Shown here: positions 1 to 9,811 of the stretch, one piece after another | Position numbering within the stretch: position 1 is the stretch's first letter | Layout of the letters: every line of letters begins with the position of its first letter | From: Stutzerimonas stutzeri | GTDB lineage: Bacteria; Pseudomonadota; Gammaproteobacteria; Pseudomonadales; Pseudomonadaceae | DNA length: 64,000 nt | Direction: 5' to 3' | Assembly: GCA_002387205.1 (NCBI GenBank) | Contig: DGLA01000016.1 | Span: 248,001-312,000, forward strand | Program-made: the position numbers and the translations under genes | The notes under the pieces: model-generated | Database searches by the model: none | What the model saw: only the letters and a program-made list of their open reading frames with translations | Told to the model about the DNA's origin: nothing

Positions 1-170
1 CGAGCCTGGTCGGCGAAGCCCAGGCGCACGATACCCGGGTCGCACACGATGAGCACCCGGCGTGCGTCGAGCTCGGCCATGAGCTCGCCGGCGCGGGCCA
101 ACGCACCGGCCTCGCAGATAATGCGTGGAACGCTGCGAAATTGGTAGCTAGCGGTATCTGACGGAGACAT
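1..170 (-). CDS. Iron-containing alcohol dehydrogenase, N-terminal part (runs off the window)
   Basis: Reading leftward from an ATG at 170 gives about 56 residues, beginning MSPSDTASYQFRSVPRII and continuing into a Rossmann-like stretch (RRVLIVCDPGIVRLGF) typical of the N-terminus of group III (Fe/Zn-dependent) alcohol dehydrogenases. The Shine-Dalgarno GAGG sits at the stop codon of the upstream livF-like gene, so it is probably the last or a late gene of the ABC-transporter operon. The family oxidises alcohols or reduces aldehydes with NAD(P)+ in the cytoplasm. The metal-binding His/Asp residues and the substrate pocket lie outside the window, so substrate cannot be judged. Confidence 0.75.
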   Translation of the reverse strand, partial: MSPSDTASYQFRSVPRIICEAGALARAGELMAELDARRVLIVCDPGIVRLGFADQA

Positions 171-179
171 GGAGGTACC

Positions 180-827
180 TCAGTGGGGAGTGATGGCGCC
201 ACGTTCGATGCGGTAAGCGGCATCGACGAGGTCTGCAGTGTGGGTCTGGTCCGATTCGGAGATGAGCACGCATAGACCCTGTTCGCCGAGCTGCGCGATC
301 ACCTCGCCGAGTCGCCGTGAAAGCACCGGCGCGACCCCCTCGAAGGGCTCGTCCAGCAGCAGGAGCTTCTGCCCGGGCATCAGCGCACGCGCCAGGGCCA
401 CCAGCTTCTGCTGCCCGCCGGACAGCTGCATGGCGCGGCGATCACGGTACTGAGCGATCTCGGGCAACAGGCTGTAAACCCACTCCAGGCGCTCGCGACT
501 GCCAGGCAGGCGGTTGGCCCAGACCGGCATCAGGATGTTCTCTTCGACAGTCAGCGACGGAATCAGCCGGCGGTCCTCCGGCATGTAGCTGATGCCGCTG
601 GCGGCACGGGTATGTGCCGGTCGGGGCAGCAACTCGCTGTCGCCGAAACGGATGGAGCCGGCGTCGGCCTCGATCAGGCCCATGATGCTCCGGATCAGCG
701 TGGTCTTGCCTGCGCCGTTGTGGCCGATCAGGCCAACCATCTGGCCGGTCTCCACCGATAGCGACACGTCGCGCAGGATCGGCACGGACTCGATCGAGAC
801 ATTTAGTCCTGTAATGCTCAGGCTCAT
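180..827 (-). CDS. Branched-chain-type ABC transporter ATP-binding protein (LivF-like)
   Basis: A 215-residue cytoplasmic ABC ATPase. Walker A is GHNGAGKTT (about residues 36-44), the signature is LSGGQQKLVALARAL and Walker B is LLLLDEPFEG. The closest family is HAAT-type LivF/UrtE; it is slightly shorter than the usual 230-240 residues. It starts within the stop codon of the livG-like gene (ATGA overlap), so the two subunits are translationally coupled. With the livG-like partner it should power uptake of a ligand delivered by one of the two binding proteins at the head of the operon. The substrate is unknown: the presence of an alcohol dehydrogenase in the operon argues against assuming amino acids. 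Confidence 0.88.
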   Translation of the reverse strand: MSLSITGLNVSIESVPILRDVSLSVETGQMVGLIGHNGAGKTTLIRSIMGLIEADAGSIRFGDSELLPRPAHTRAASGISYMPEDRRLIPSLTVEENILMPVWANRLPGSRERLEWVYSLLPEIAQYRDRRAMQLSGGQQKLVALARALMPGQKLLLLDEPFEGVAPVLSRRLGEVIAQLGEQGLCVLISESDQTHTADLVDAAYRIERGAITPH

Positions 828-1594
828 ACGCTTGCCCCCCGCTTTGCATGATCCTGGCCAGTCACTAGTTCACGGACCTTGTCGTTGTCGAGGACGGCAT
901 CTGGCGTGCCGTCGGCGATGATCTCGCCGCTGTAGAAAGCGAGGATGCGCGTCACGTAGCGACGCACCACATCCATGTCGTGCTCGACGAACAGCACCGT
1001 CACGCCATAGTGTTTAACCACCGCCATCACCGTATCCATCAGCGAGGTCTTCTCTTCGGAGCTGACGCCACTTGTGGGTTCGTCGAGGAGCAGCATCTGC
1101 GGCTCGCCGATCAGCGCCATGGCGATGTCGATCAGCTTGCGCACACCCTGCGGAACGGCTGTCACTTGCGTGTCGCGCCAGTCGCTTATAGAAAACTCAT
1201 TGAGAATCGCCACGGCACGGGCAATCCGCACGGCACTGCGCACCGGCCGCAGCACCGACGGACGCGGGCTCTCGGCGGCGGTCAGGGCGATCAGCAGGTT
1301 GTCCAGCACCGACAGAGCCGGGAACAGCTGCGCCACTTGGAACGAGCGGGCCATGCCTGCCCGGGTGATGGCGCGTGGCGTGTGGCCGAGAATAGATTTG
1401 CCGTTGAACAGGATCTCCCCGCGTGAGGGCGGCAGGTAGCCGGTGACCATGTTGATGAAGGTGGTTTTGCCGGCGCCGTTGGACCCGATCACGCCGACCA
1501 CCTCGCCCTTGTCGATACGGACCGAGAGATCCTTGGCCGCGGTCACCGCACCGAACTCCTTGCACAGCGAGCGGGTTTCCAAGATGCAGGTCAT
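824..1594 (-). CDS. Branched-chain-type ABC transporter ATP-binding protein (LivG-like)
   Basis: A 256-residue ABC ATPase with Walker A GSNGAGKTT near residue 37 and Walker B LLLDEPTSGV. The signature loop is not the usual LSGGQ but reads TAVPQGVRKLIDIA, a degenerate form. In ABC heterodimers one ATP site is often degenerate, so the transporter may have one strong catalytic site (formed with the LivF-like signature) and one weak site. It overlaps the livM-like gene by four bases at its start and the livF-like gene at its end, consistent with tight coupling in a livH-M-G-F order. Confidence 0.87.
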   Translation of the reverse strand: MTCILETRSLCKEFGAVTAAKDLSVRIDKGEVVGVIGSNGAGKTTFINMVTGYLPPSRGEILFNGKSILGHTPRAITRAGMARSFQVAQLFPALSVLDNLLIALTAAESPRPSVLRPVRSAVRIARAVAILNEFSISDWRDTQVTAVPQGVRKLIDIAMALIGEPQMLLLDEPTSGVSSEEKTSLMDTVMAVVKHYGVTVLFVEHDMDVVRRYVTRILAFYSGEIIADGTPDAVLDNDKVRELVTGQDHAKRGASV

Positions 1595-2535
1595 GCTGCG
1601 CTACCTCCGTTGCGACGGGCGAACAGGCTCCACAATCCCTTCGGCAGGAACACGATGATGGCCAGCAGGGTGAAGCCGAGAATCATCTGCCAGAAATGCG
1701 GTACCAGCTCGATGGCATAGGTACGCACCACGGCGAATAGCACCGCGGCGATGAATGGCGCGGCGACATGCGCGGTACCGCCCAGTAGGGCGATGAATAT
1801 GAACTCGCCCGAAGTGGTCCAATAGGCCATCTCGGGGTCGACATGGCCGGCGGCCAGCGCCGTTAACCCTCCACCGAGGGCGGACACCGCTGCCGCGGCG
1901 ACGTAGTTCATGTAAAGGATCCAGCGTGGCGACAGCCCCAGGTACTCCACGCGGACCTCATTCTCGCGAATGGCCTCGCAGACCGCCCCGGCGCCGCTGC
2001 GCATGTAGCGGTGTAGGAGGATGGCCAGCACCAACGCACAGACACAAGTCAGCAGGAACACGCCCTGGGCCGACTGGCTGCCCTCCGGAACCCAGCCGAA
2101 CAGCGACCAGCTGGTGACATTGAAGCCGTCTGTGCTGCCCAGACCGTGGCTCTTGACCAGCACGCCGAAAAGAATCATTGAGAAAGCCAGCGTAAGCATG
2201 GCGAAGAAGATGTCGCGGTAGCGGGTGAGCAGCAGGCCGAGCACCATCGCTACCAGCACCGAGCAACCGACGCCGAGTAACAGCAGCACCGGCAATTCGG
2301 TGATCTGCAGGAACTGCCCTCCCATACCCACGGCATAACCGCCGATGCAATAGAACAGCCCCTGGCCGAATGTGACCAGGCCGGCGCGCATCTGCATCAC
2401 CACGCCCTGCACCACCAGCCCCTTCGCCAACGCGATGGTCAGTAGGAACACCAACCATTGCGGGGCGATAAACCCGCCGAGCATCAGCGCGACGGCCACC
2501 GCAAGGAGAATCCACTCAGTCTTGTCCAATCGCAT
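1591..2535 (-). CDS. Branched-chain-type ABC transporter permease (LivM-like)
   Basis: A 314-residue inner-membrane protein with about eight to nine hydrophobic segments from residue 10 on. Its glycine-rich loops (GLVTFGQGLFYCIGGYAVGM, LGLSPRWILYMNYVAAAAV) are characteristic of LivM/UrtC permeases, including the EAA-like cytoplasmic loop that contacts the ATPases. Length matches the family. The start overlaps the stop of the livH-like gene by one base (TGATG) and the end overlaps the livG-like gene, so it lies inside the transporter operon. Confidence 0.88.
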   Translation of the reverse strand: MRLDKTEWILLAVAVALMLGGFIAPQWLVFLLTIALAKGLVVQGVVMQMRAGLVTFGQGLFYCIGGYAVGMGGQFLQITELPVLLLLGVGCSVLVAMVLGLLLTRYRDIFFAMLTLAFSMILFGVLVKSHGLGSTDGFNVTSWSLFGWVPEGSQSAQGVFLLTCVCALVLAILLHRYMRSGAGAVCEAIRENEVRVEYLGLSPRWILYMNYVAAAAVSALGGGLTALAAGHVDPEMAYWTTSGEFIFIALLGGTAHVAAPFIAAVLFAVVRTYAIELVPHFWQMILGFTLLAIIVFLPKGLWSLFARRNGGSAA

Positions 2536-3434
2536 CAGATTTTCCTCGCGAGCGTGCGGCCGAACAGGCCTTGTGGACGGACCGCCAGCACCAGCGACAT
2601 CACGCCATAGATGACGAACAACTCGAACTCGGGCGCGTAGTGCACCGCCGCCGCACGGCTCAGGCCGACCAGCAGTGCGCCCACCGCGGCGCCCTCGATG
2701 CTACCCAGGCCGCCGATCACTACCACGGCGAAGGCCAGCACGATCACCTCGATGCCGATGCCTGGCACCACCGAGATCGCCGGCGCGGTCAGCGCCCCGG
2801 CCAGCGCGCCAAGGGTAGTGCCAATGACGAAGGTGATAGTGAACATGCGCCGCACGTTCACGCCCATGGCTTCGGCGATTTCCCGGTCATGAATCACGGC
2901 GCGCAGCAGCGTGCCCATGTTGGTGCGCTCGAGCCAGGCCCAGAGGCCCCCGCCGAGTACGAGGGAGACGCCGACCAGCGCCAGGTCGTAATTGGAGACC
3001 TTCAGGCCGCCCAACGCGCTACGATCCATCTCGGCGTAGGGCTGGTAGGCGAAATAGGGGTTGACTCCCCATACGAGTTTCATCGCGTCTTCGAGGATCA
3101 GCAGAAGGGCATAGGTGATGATCACCATCAGCACTTCATCGCGGCCGTACATCAGCCGCAGCAGGCCGCGCTCGACGATCAGCCCCACCACCACCCCGGC
3201 GACCAGGGCGCAGCCGAGTAGCAGCAGGTAGCTGACCCAGACAGGGCCGTCGCCATTGTTGAAATACCAGCCGACCAGCGATGCGGCGCAGTAGGCACCG
3301 ATCGCGTAGAAGCTGCCGTGGGCCATGTTGAGGATGCGCATGACCCCGTAGATCACCGTCAGCCCTGCGGCGACGAGGAACAGCCACGAGGCGTAAATGG
3401 TGCCGTCGATCAGCACCGCATAGAAACTAATCAT
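2535..3434 (-). CDS. Branched-chain-type ABC transporter permease (LivH-like)
   Basis: A 299-residue inner-membrane permease with multiple hydrophobic helices and the LivH/UrtB motifs near the N-terminus (TVIYGVMRILNMAHGSFYAIGA) and near the C-terminus (VVIGGLGSIEGAAVGALLVG). It forms the translocation path with the LivM-like subunit. It is separated by 72 bases from the upstream binding-protein gene, a gap holding a strong hairpin that probably lowers permease expression relative to the binding protein. Start ATG at 3434 has a modest GGA ribosome site. Confidence 0.88.
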   Translation of the reverse strand: MISFYAVLIDGTIYASWLFLVAAGLTVIYGVMRILNMAHGSFYAIGAYCAASLVGWYFNNGDGPVWVSYLLLLGCALVAGVVVGLIVERGLLRLMYGRDEVLMVIITYALLLILEDAMKLVWGVNPYFAYQPYAEMDRSALGGLKVSNYDLALVGVSLVLGGGLWAWLERTNMGTLLRAVIHDREIAEAMGVNVRRMFTITFVIGTTLGALAGALTAPAISVVPGIGIEVIVLAFAVVVIGGLGSIEGAAVGALLVGLSRAAAVHYAPEFELFVIYGVMSLVLAVRPQGLFGRTLARKI

Positions 3435-3462
3435 GTCGGGATTCCAAGCTTGGGAAAGGGCC

Positions 3463-3478
3463 CGGGTGCTAGCACCCG
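3463..3478 (-). promoter_or_regulatory. Intercistronic hairpin between binding protein and permease genes
   Basis: CGGGTGCTAGCACCCG is a perfect 16-base palindrome, extended by flanking GGGCC and GGCCC with a one-base bulge. There is no run of T after it on the minus strand, so it reads better as an mRNA-stabilising or processing stem, as often found after periplasmic binding-protein genes, than as a full terminator. Confidence 0.55.
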
Positions 3479-3506
3479 CGGCCCATGGTTCACCGGCGTG
3501 GTGGGG

Positions 3507-4829
3507 TCACTGGCACTGAGCTCCCGGGAAGCCGGCCTTGATCCAGTCCTGCGCTTCGGTGCCATCCGGCGGGGTAACGCATTCGCCGCTGAAGGACACG
3601 ACGTCCTTCACCGAACCCTTGCCACTGGCTTCGTCGTAGTGGTACTCACCGTAGGCAATGCCCTGCATGGCCTGGTGACCACCCGCGCGCGCCATGTTTA
3701 CCGTGCCTGAGACCGACTCGAACGTGGCACCCTTGAAGCTAGAGGCGATAGCCGCTGGAGCAGGTATCTCACCCTCGGCCTTGGCTGCCTTTTCCGCGGC
3801 GTGCTTCAGGCCGAGAATGGCCTGGGCCATCTTAGTTGCCGGGTAGGTGGGGTTGGTGCCGTACGCCTTGTTGTAGGCATCCTTGAACCAACTGTTTAGC
3901 GTGTTTTCCGGGGCGAATGCACCGAACGGCCCGCGCCCGCCGATGATCATGCCGTTGGGCGCTTGCCCTTCGTATCGATCGATAGCCGCTTCGCCACAAG
4001 TCAGCAGCGCGGTGGCGTCTTCGAGCAGGCCGCGCGCATTGGCCTGCAGCACAAAGGCTTCCATATCGCCGCCCCAGAAGCTGCTATGCACGATTTCCGG
4101 CCGCTTGACCGATAAGGCCGAAATTTCAGCACCGTACTGACCCTGGAACATCTTCGGCATCTGCGACTCGACCAACTTGGTCTTGGGCATCAGTTGCTCC
4201 ATCGAGGCAGCGAAATCCCCCCAACTGTCCTGCCCCCAAGAGTAGTTCTGTTGTATGCCCGCGACCCTCGTTACATCCGGCCGGGTTTGGGCGAGGTAGC
4301 GAGCCGCGCCGACGTTATCCACCGCGGCATCAAGGCCAGTGCGGAAGACGAACTGCGAGGGCTTATCGTTGCTGAACAGGCGCGATGTACCGCAATCGTA
4401 AAAGACCGTCAGCGCGCCGAGCTCCTCGGCCAGCGGGGCGATCGCCAAGCAGTCGCCCGAAGACACGTATCCGACCACTGCGTCGACCTTCTGCCGCTGC
4501 ACCAGGTTGCGGAACTCTTCCACCTGCTTGGTTGCGCCGCCGGCCTCGTCGATGATTACCGCCTCGATTTCGGCGCCGTTGATCCCTACCGTGTTATAGG
4601 GGGCCGGCATCGTGCCCTTATTCAGAGCCTCAACTAGCAGCTTCGCCGCATTGGCCGAGGGTTCGCCGAACGGCCCGGCCGCCGGCCCCGATAAGAACGT
4701 CACGATGCCAACGCGAAACTTTCCATTGTCTGCGGCGCTTGCTGGCCCGCTGGCTACCAGGGCGAGGCTGGCGCCTGCAATGGCCAAAGCCAAACGGTTC
4801 GTGAACGCGGTTTTCTTGTACTTGTTCAT
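3507..4829 (-). CDS. Periplasmic ligand-binding protein of the ABC transporter (first paralogue)
   Basis: A 440-residue type I periplasmic binding protein of the Leu/Ile/Val-amide family. Start ATG at 4829 (MNKYKKTAFTNRLALAIAGA) is preferred because it has a GGAGA ribosome site six bases away and opens directly into a Sec signal peptide cut near AAD at about residue 33; longer forms add non-signal residues. The mature part opens with FRVGIVTFLSGPAAGPFG, the usual first beta strand and ligand loop. It is followed after a hairpin by the permease genes, so it is probably the highly expressed receptor. The ligand is unknown; the HAAT family binds amino acids, urea, amides and aromatic acids. Confidence 0.85.
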   Translation of the reverse strand: MNKYKKTAFTNRLALAIAGASLALVASGPASAADNGKFRVGIVTFLSGPAAGPFGEPSANAAKLLVEALNKGTMPAPYNTVGINGAEIEAVIIDEAGGATKQVEEFRNLVQRQKVDAVVGYVSSGDCLAIAPLAEELGALTVFYDCGTSRLFSNDKPSQFVFRTGLDAAVDNVGAARYLAQTRPDVTRVAGIQQNYSWGQDSWGDFAASMEQLMPKTKLVESQMPKMFQGQYGAEISALSVKRPEIVHSSFWGGDMEAFVLQANARGLLEDATALLTCGEAAIDRYEGQAPNGMIIGGRGPFGAFAPENTLNSWFKDAYNKAYGTNPTYPATKMAQAILGLKHAAEKAAKAEGEIPAPAAIASSFKGATFESVSGTVNMARAGGHQAMQGIAYGEYHYDEASGKGSVKDVVSFSGECVTPPDGTEAQDWIKAGFPGAQCQ

Positions 4830-4846
4830 GCGGTTCTCCGTTGAGG

Positions 4847-6190
4847 TCATGGGTGTTGCGGTTGCGAAGCGGGTATCTCCGAGCCGCTGCGCGCCTGGGC
4901 GCGACGGCGTTCGATCAATTGCGGGGACGGCTGCAGCTCGGCGGCCGGATAGACCGACCAATTGCCCACCATCACCTTCGCGGGCGGGAACCGGTCGTTG
5001 CGTTCCAGCGTGCCTACGGCCTGCGCCTGGAGGATCTGGTGGGTGTCCGGGTCGATCCAAGAGGCGAAGCCCGGCGGGTCTTCGGGCAGGTCCAATCTCA
5101 GCCCTTCGAGTGCCTCGACCAACGACTCGCTGTCGGTCTTGCCGCCGGCGGCCTGTACCGCGCGCGCGGCGGTCATCACCCCGGAATAGGCGCCCTGCGC
5201 GGCGTAGGTCGGATAGCGGCCGTTGAGCTGCTCAAAGGTGGCCACGAAGCGCCGGTTGCGCTCGGTGTCGGGCCAGTTGTTGTGATGCCGCGCCGAGAGG
5301 ATCAGCCCGGGCGGCGGTACTTCGCCGAGCGAGATAAGCGCGTCGTAGTTGGCGCCGGTATCGAAGTTGGCCAGCCGAGTACTTTCGAACAGCCCCGAGC
5401 CGGCCGCCTGCTTGACGAAGGCGATGAAATCTCCGCCCCACAGCGAAGTGACCACTATGTCTGGCTTGGCCTGCAGCAGCGCGGCGGTGTGCAGGGAGTA
5501 GTCCGGCTCGTACAGCTTTGGCCACAGTTCGGTGACGGTTTCGTACTGTACGCCAAGCTCGTCCAGCGATTGCTGCAGGTCGGTCCAGGACACGTGCCCG
5601 TAGTCGTAATCGGGGCCGATGAAGGCCAGGCGCTTCCAGCCGGTGCCGGCCTGCAGGTCGCGCAGGTAGCGGGCGCCGGCGGCCATCGAGATCCAGCTGT
5701 CGTTGGTGACGCGGAAATAGTAGCGATGGCCCGCCTCGATGGTCATGCGCGAGGAGGCATGATCGGTGCCGATCAGCACCACGCGCTCGCGCTGGGCCAC
5801 ACGGCTGACGGCCTGGGCAACGCCGGAGGAAACCATCCCGCAGAGCACGTCGACCTCGTCGTTGCGCAGGAAGTCCTCGGCCAGGCGTACGCCGTAGGAA
5901 GCCTTGGATAGGTCGTCGTCAATGATCACCCGCAGCCGTGGGGTTTCGCGCCCCGCGGCGCGTTCGGCCTCGAGGTCGCGCAGAGCGATGTCGATGCCGG
6001 CAATGCTGTCCTGGCCGTACATCGCGGCGCGGCCGGCCATCGGGTAGAGGCAGCCCATGGTCAGGTCGGCCTCGCCGGCGGGGGCGCCAAGTACGACGCG
6101 TGCGGCGTTGGCGTCGCCGATCGTCAGCACCAGGCCGGCGAGGAGGGCAGCGGCGTTCAGGGCCGGGTGCACGAGGCAGGGCTGTGACAT
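4847..6190 (-). CDS. Second periplasmic ligand-binding protein, first gene of the sigma-54 operon
   Basis: A 447-residue type I binding protein with an N-terminal signal peptide (hydrophobic residues 9-30, cleavage near ANA). The mature fold shows LTMGCLYPMAGRAAMYGQDS, VLCGMVSSGVAQAVSR and FIGPDYDYGHVSW, typical of amide/urea/short-chain amide receptors. The start has GAGGA seven bases upstream. The stop lies 17 bases before the next gene's start. It is about 450 residues and clearly divergent from the paralogue downstream, so the two may bind different ligands or one may act as a sensor partner for the upstream kinase. It is the first gene after the sigma-54 promoter. Confidence 0.83.
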   Translation of the reverse strand: MSQPCLVHPALNAAALLAGLVLTIGDANAARVVLGAPAGEADLTMGCLYPMAGRAAMYGQDSIAGIDIALRDLEAERAAGRETPRLRVIIDDDLSKASYGVRLAEDFLRNDEVDVLCGMVSSGVAQAVSRVAQRERVVLIGTDHASSRMTIEAGHRYYFRVTNDSWISMAAGARYLRDLQAGTGWKRLAFIGPDYDYGHVSWTDLQQSLDELGVQYETVTELWPKLYEPDYSLHTAALLQAKPDIVVTSLWGGDFIAFVKQAAGSGLFESTRLANFDTGANYDALISLGEVPPPGLILSARHHNNWPDTERNRRFVATFEQLNGRYPTYAAQGAYSGVMTAARAVQAAGGKTDSESLVEALEGLRLDLPEDPPGFASWIDPDTHQILQAQAVGTLERNDRFPPAKVMVGNWSVYPAAELQPSPQLIERRRAQARSGSEIPASQPQHP

Positions 6191-6238
6191 GGGTGTTCCT
6201 CTGGGCGTTTGTTTCGCCTCTTGTTCGTCTCGACTAGA

Positions 6239-6253
6239 GCAAGCGATGTGCCA
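6239..6253 (-). promoter_or_regulatory. Sigma-54 (-24/-12) promoter of the ABC transporter operon
   Basis: On the minus strand the sequence reads TGGCACATCGCTTGC, matching the consensus TGGCAC-N5-TTGC exactly, with GG and GC at the required spacing. It ends 48 bases before the start codon of the first binding-protein gene. Transcription would begin about 12 bases further on, near 6227. An NtrC-family activator is encoded immediately upstream. Confidence 0.88.
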
Positions 6254-6354
6254 TAAGCCAGAGACGAGGCGTGGGAAAGTCGCGCGAGGGCTCTGGCCCG
6301 GCGCTTGCGGTGCTCGATGAAAGGTTACGACAGGTGGTGCGACGAGGTGTGCTC

Positions 6355-6412
6355 GAGCGGTGTTGCGCGCTGGGCTGAGCGGAATCCGCTCAGACGAAGA
6401 GTGCTTGAGCGG

Positions 6413-6421
<9 letters not shown>
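6355..6421. promoter_or_regulatory. Probable upstream activating sites for the NtrC-type regulator
   Basis: TGAGCGGAATCCGCTCA (6376-6392) is a perfect 8+1+8 inverted repeat. GAGCGGTTAGCGCTC (6407-6421) is a second inverted repeat with the same half site, overlapping the stop codon of the regulator gene, and a lone GAGCGG half site lies at 6355-6360. They sit roughly 100-170 bases upstream of the sigma-54 promoter, the usual distance for enhancer sites. Binding by the adjacent response regulator is inferred. Confidence 0.65.
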
Positions 6422-7794
<1,373 letters not shown>

Positions 7795-7798
<4 letters not shown>

Positions 7799-9510
7799 TG
7801 GCGTGAGGGTTTCGGCGGGCCGGGGAACAGCAGGCTGACGCAAGTGCCCTTGCCTGGCTCGCTGGCGATGGTCATGGTCACCAGGTTCGCCTCGGCCATC
7901 TGCTGACAGATGCTAAGGCCCAGCCCGGTGCCGGAGGGCTTGAGTGTGAAGAACGGCGTTCTCACGTTCGCCAGGTGCTCGGGCGGGATGCCGCAGCCGT
8001 CATCGTTGATGGTGATTAATATCTGCTCGCCTTGCGACTCGGCGCGCAGGCTGATGGTACCGCCGGCCGAGCAGGCCTCCAGGGCGTTGAGGCCCAGGTT
8101 GGCGAGAATCTGCAGCGCCTGGTCGGGGTCGGCGAAGACAAGCAGGCGCGAGTCGCCCACCGAGGACAGCGCAACGTCGCGATCTTCGGCCATGGGCCGA
8201 AGCAGGCTGAGCGTCTGGCGGAACAGCTCGCGGACCGGTGTGGGTTTCGGCGATGGCGGATGCGGGCGGCCGTAGGCGAGCAGGTCGGTGGTGACGCGGG
8301 ACAGTCGATCAATTTCTCGCTCCATGTCGGTCAGCAGAAGGTGGCGCTCGGGATCGCGTTCCTGCCGGCTGAGCGCTTGCACGGTGGTTTTCATGGTCGC
8401 CAGCGGGTTGCGCACCTCATGGGCGACGCCGGTGGCGAAGCCGCCCAGCACCGCTAGCTTCTCCGCCCGCACCGTGCGGCTGATCAGGTCGTTCAGACGC
8501 TCGGCCATGATGTTGAATGCATGCGCCACGCGGCTGATCTCGTCGTTGTGCTGCTCTTCGGGCAGGCGATAGTGCAGATCGCCACCGGCCAGGCTGTTGG
8601 CGCCGTGCAGCAGCGTGTCGATGCGATGGCGCAGGCGCCGCGACAGGGTGAAAAAGGCGATCAGAATGAAGCCGAGGATGGCCGCCGCGGCCACGTACAG
8701 CCAGATACGTGCAGTCACCAGCGGCTCGAGCAGCGCGCCGGGCTGAACGCTCAGCACGATGTTCCAACCCGGCAGGATCTCCGGCCCCTCGATCAGTCGA
8801 CCCGAGGCGATGGCCGGCCGCGCGGTGGCATCCAGCAAAACGCCACCCGGCACCCGCAACAGCGGCTCGATCACACCGGCGACTCCGGCGCCACCGAGCA
8901 GTTCGGTGAGCGACGCCAGGCGCAGGTGCAGGGCAATGCTGGCATCGCCGCCCTGGCCGGCATCGCGGATACGCTGACGAGCGATCAGCCAACCAGAACG
9001 ACCGTCGCGGGGCAAGGCGGGGCCGATGATTTCCACGTTGTCGACTTGGGTGACGGGTAGGCCGTCGAGCGACCAGTCCTCGCCAGACCAGTAGGGCGGC
9101 CCGGATGCCGCCTGGCCGGCTACCACGCGAATCAGGCGATCCTGCTGGTCGAAGAACAGCACGCCGTAGAGATCGGGCAGGTCGGCCTCCAGGCGCAGCA
9201 GCGCATCGGCGTCCGCCGCGCCATACCAGTCCTGGCGAACAAATTCCGGCATGGCCGGGTGATTGGATAGGGCCGACAGCTGATAGAAGCGGTTGTCGAG
9301 AAACGAGGACAACCGGCTGGCCGTCGCGGTGACCTGAGCATTCAGGCGCTCGCCAGTGAGGCGGTCGAGCAGAGTGTTGGCGAAGCGCTCGTAGAGAACG
9401 CCCAAGGCGATCAGCCCGAAGATCGTCACTACGATCGACAGCAACATGTAGCGCGCAACCAGACTCAGCTGCGGCCCGGACAGCCTTATTAAGTGCATGA
9501 CGATGGGCAT
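7795..9510 (-). CDS. Membrane sensor histidine kinase partnered with the NtrC-type regulator
   Basis: A 571-residue inner-membrane kinase. One transmembrane segment near residues 20-42 and another near 268-288 bracket a periplasmic sensory region of about 220 residues, probably Cache-like. HAMP follows, then an H-box GVAHEVRNPLATMKTT, N-box NLGLNALEAC, G1 DDGCGIPPEHL and G2 GTGLGLS. The architecture resembles DctB-type kinases, which sense small organic ligands outside the membrane. It is coupled to the regulator gene by a four-base overlap. The signal is likely the transporter ligand, but this is inference from position. Confidence 0.88.
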
Positions 9511-9811
9511 TGCCTGTTTGCGTTGTCACGATTAAGACACGCCAGCATAGGGAGCAAACTGGGACAGTGTCCATTGCCCGTTTTTCGCCGGGACACTGTT
9601 CGATAAACATTTCGGTGCTAAATCGGACACTCTAAGCTCCCGCTCCTAGTGCTATCGGTTCGGCCTTGGATATACGAACCACCTGAGGGTCGCTAACGCT
9701 AGGAACTCGCGCGAGTTAACCCGCCGCTGGTGCGCAAATGCACGGTACGCAAGCTGGTACGCACGGAAATCGAAGTTTTTATCGTTGCGCACCAACCTGT
9801 ACTAACCGCTC
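9511..9811. other. Intergenic region with GGGACA/TGTCC palindromic motifs
   Basis: No gene was seen here. GGACAGTGTCC (9562-9572) is an 11-base perfect palindrome, GGACACTGT recurs at 9591-9599 and CGGACACT near 9625, spaced roughly 30 bases, as expected for a regulator-binding array at the kinase promoter. AACTCGCGCGAGTT at 9704-9717 is a 14-base palindrome. The region lies between the kinase start and the end of the ADP-ribosylglycohydrolase gene and may include the edge of the accessory block. Confidence 0.4.
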
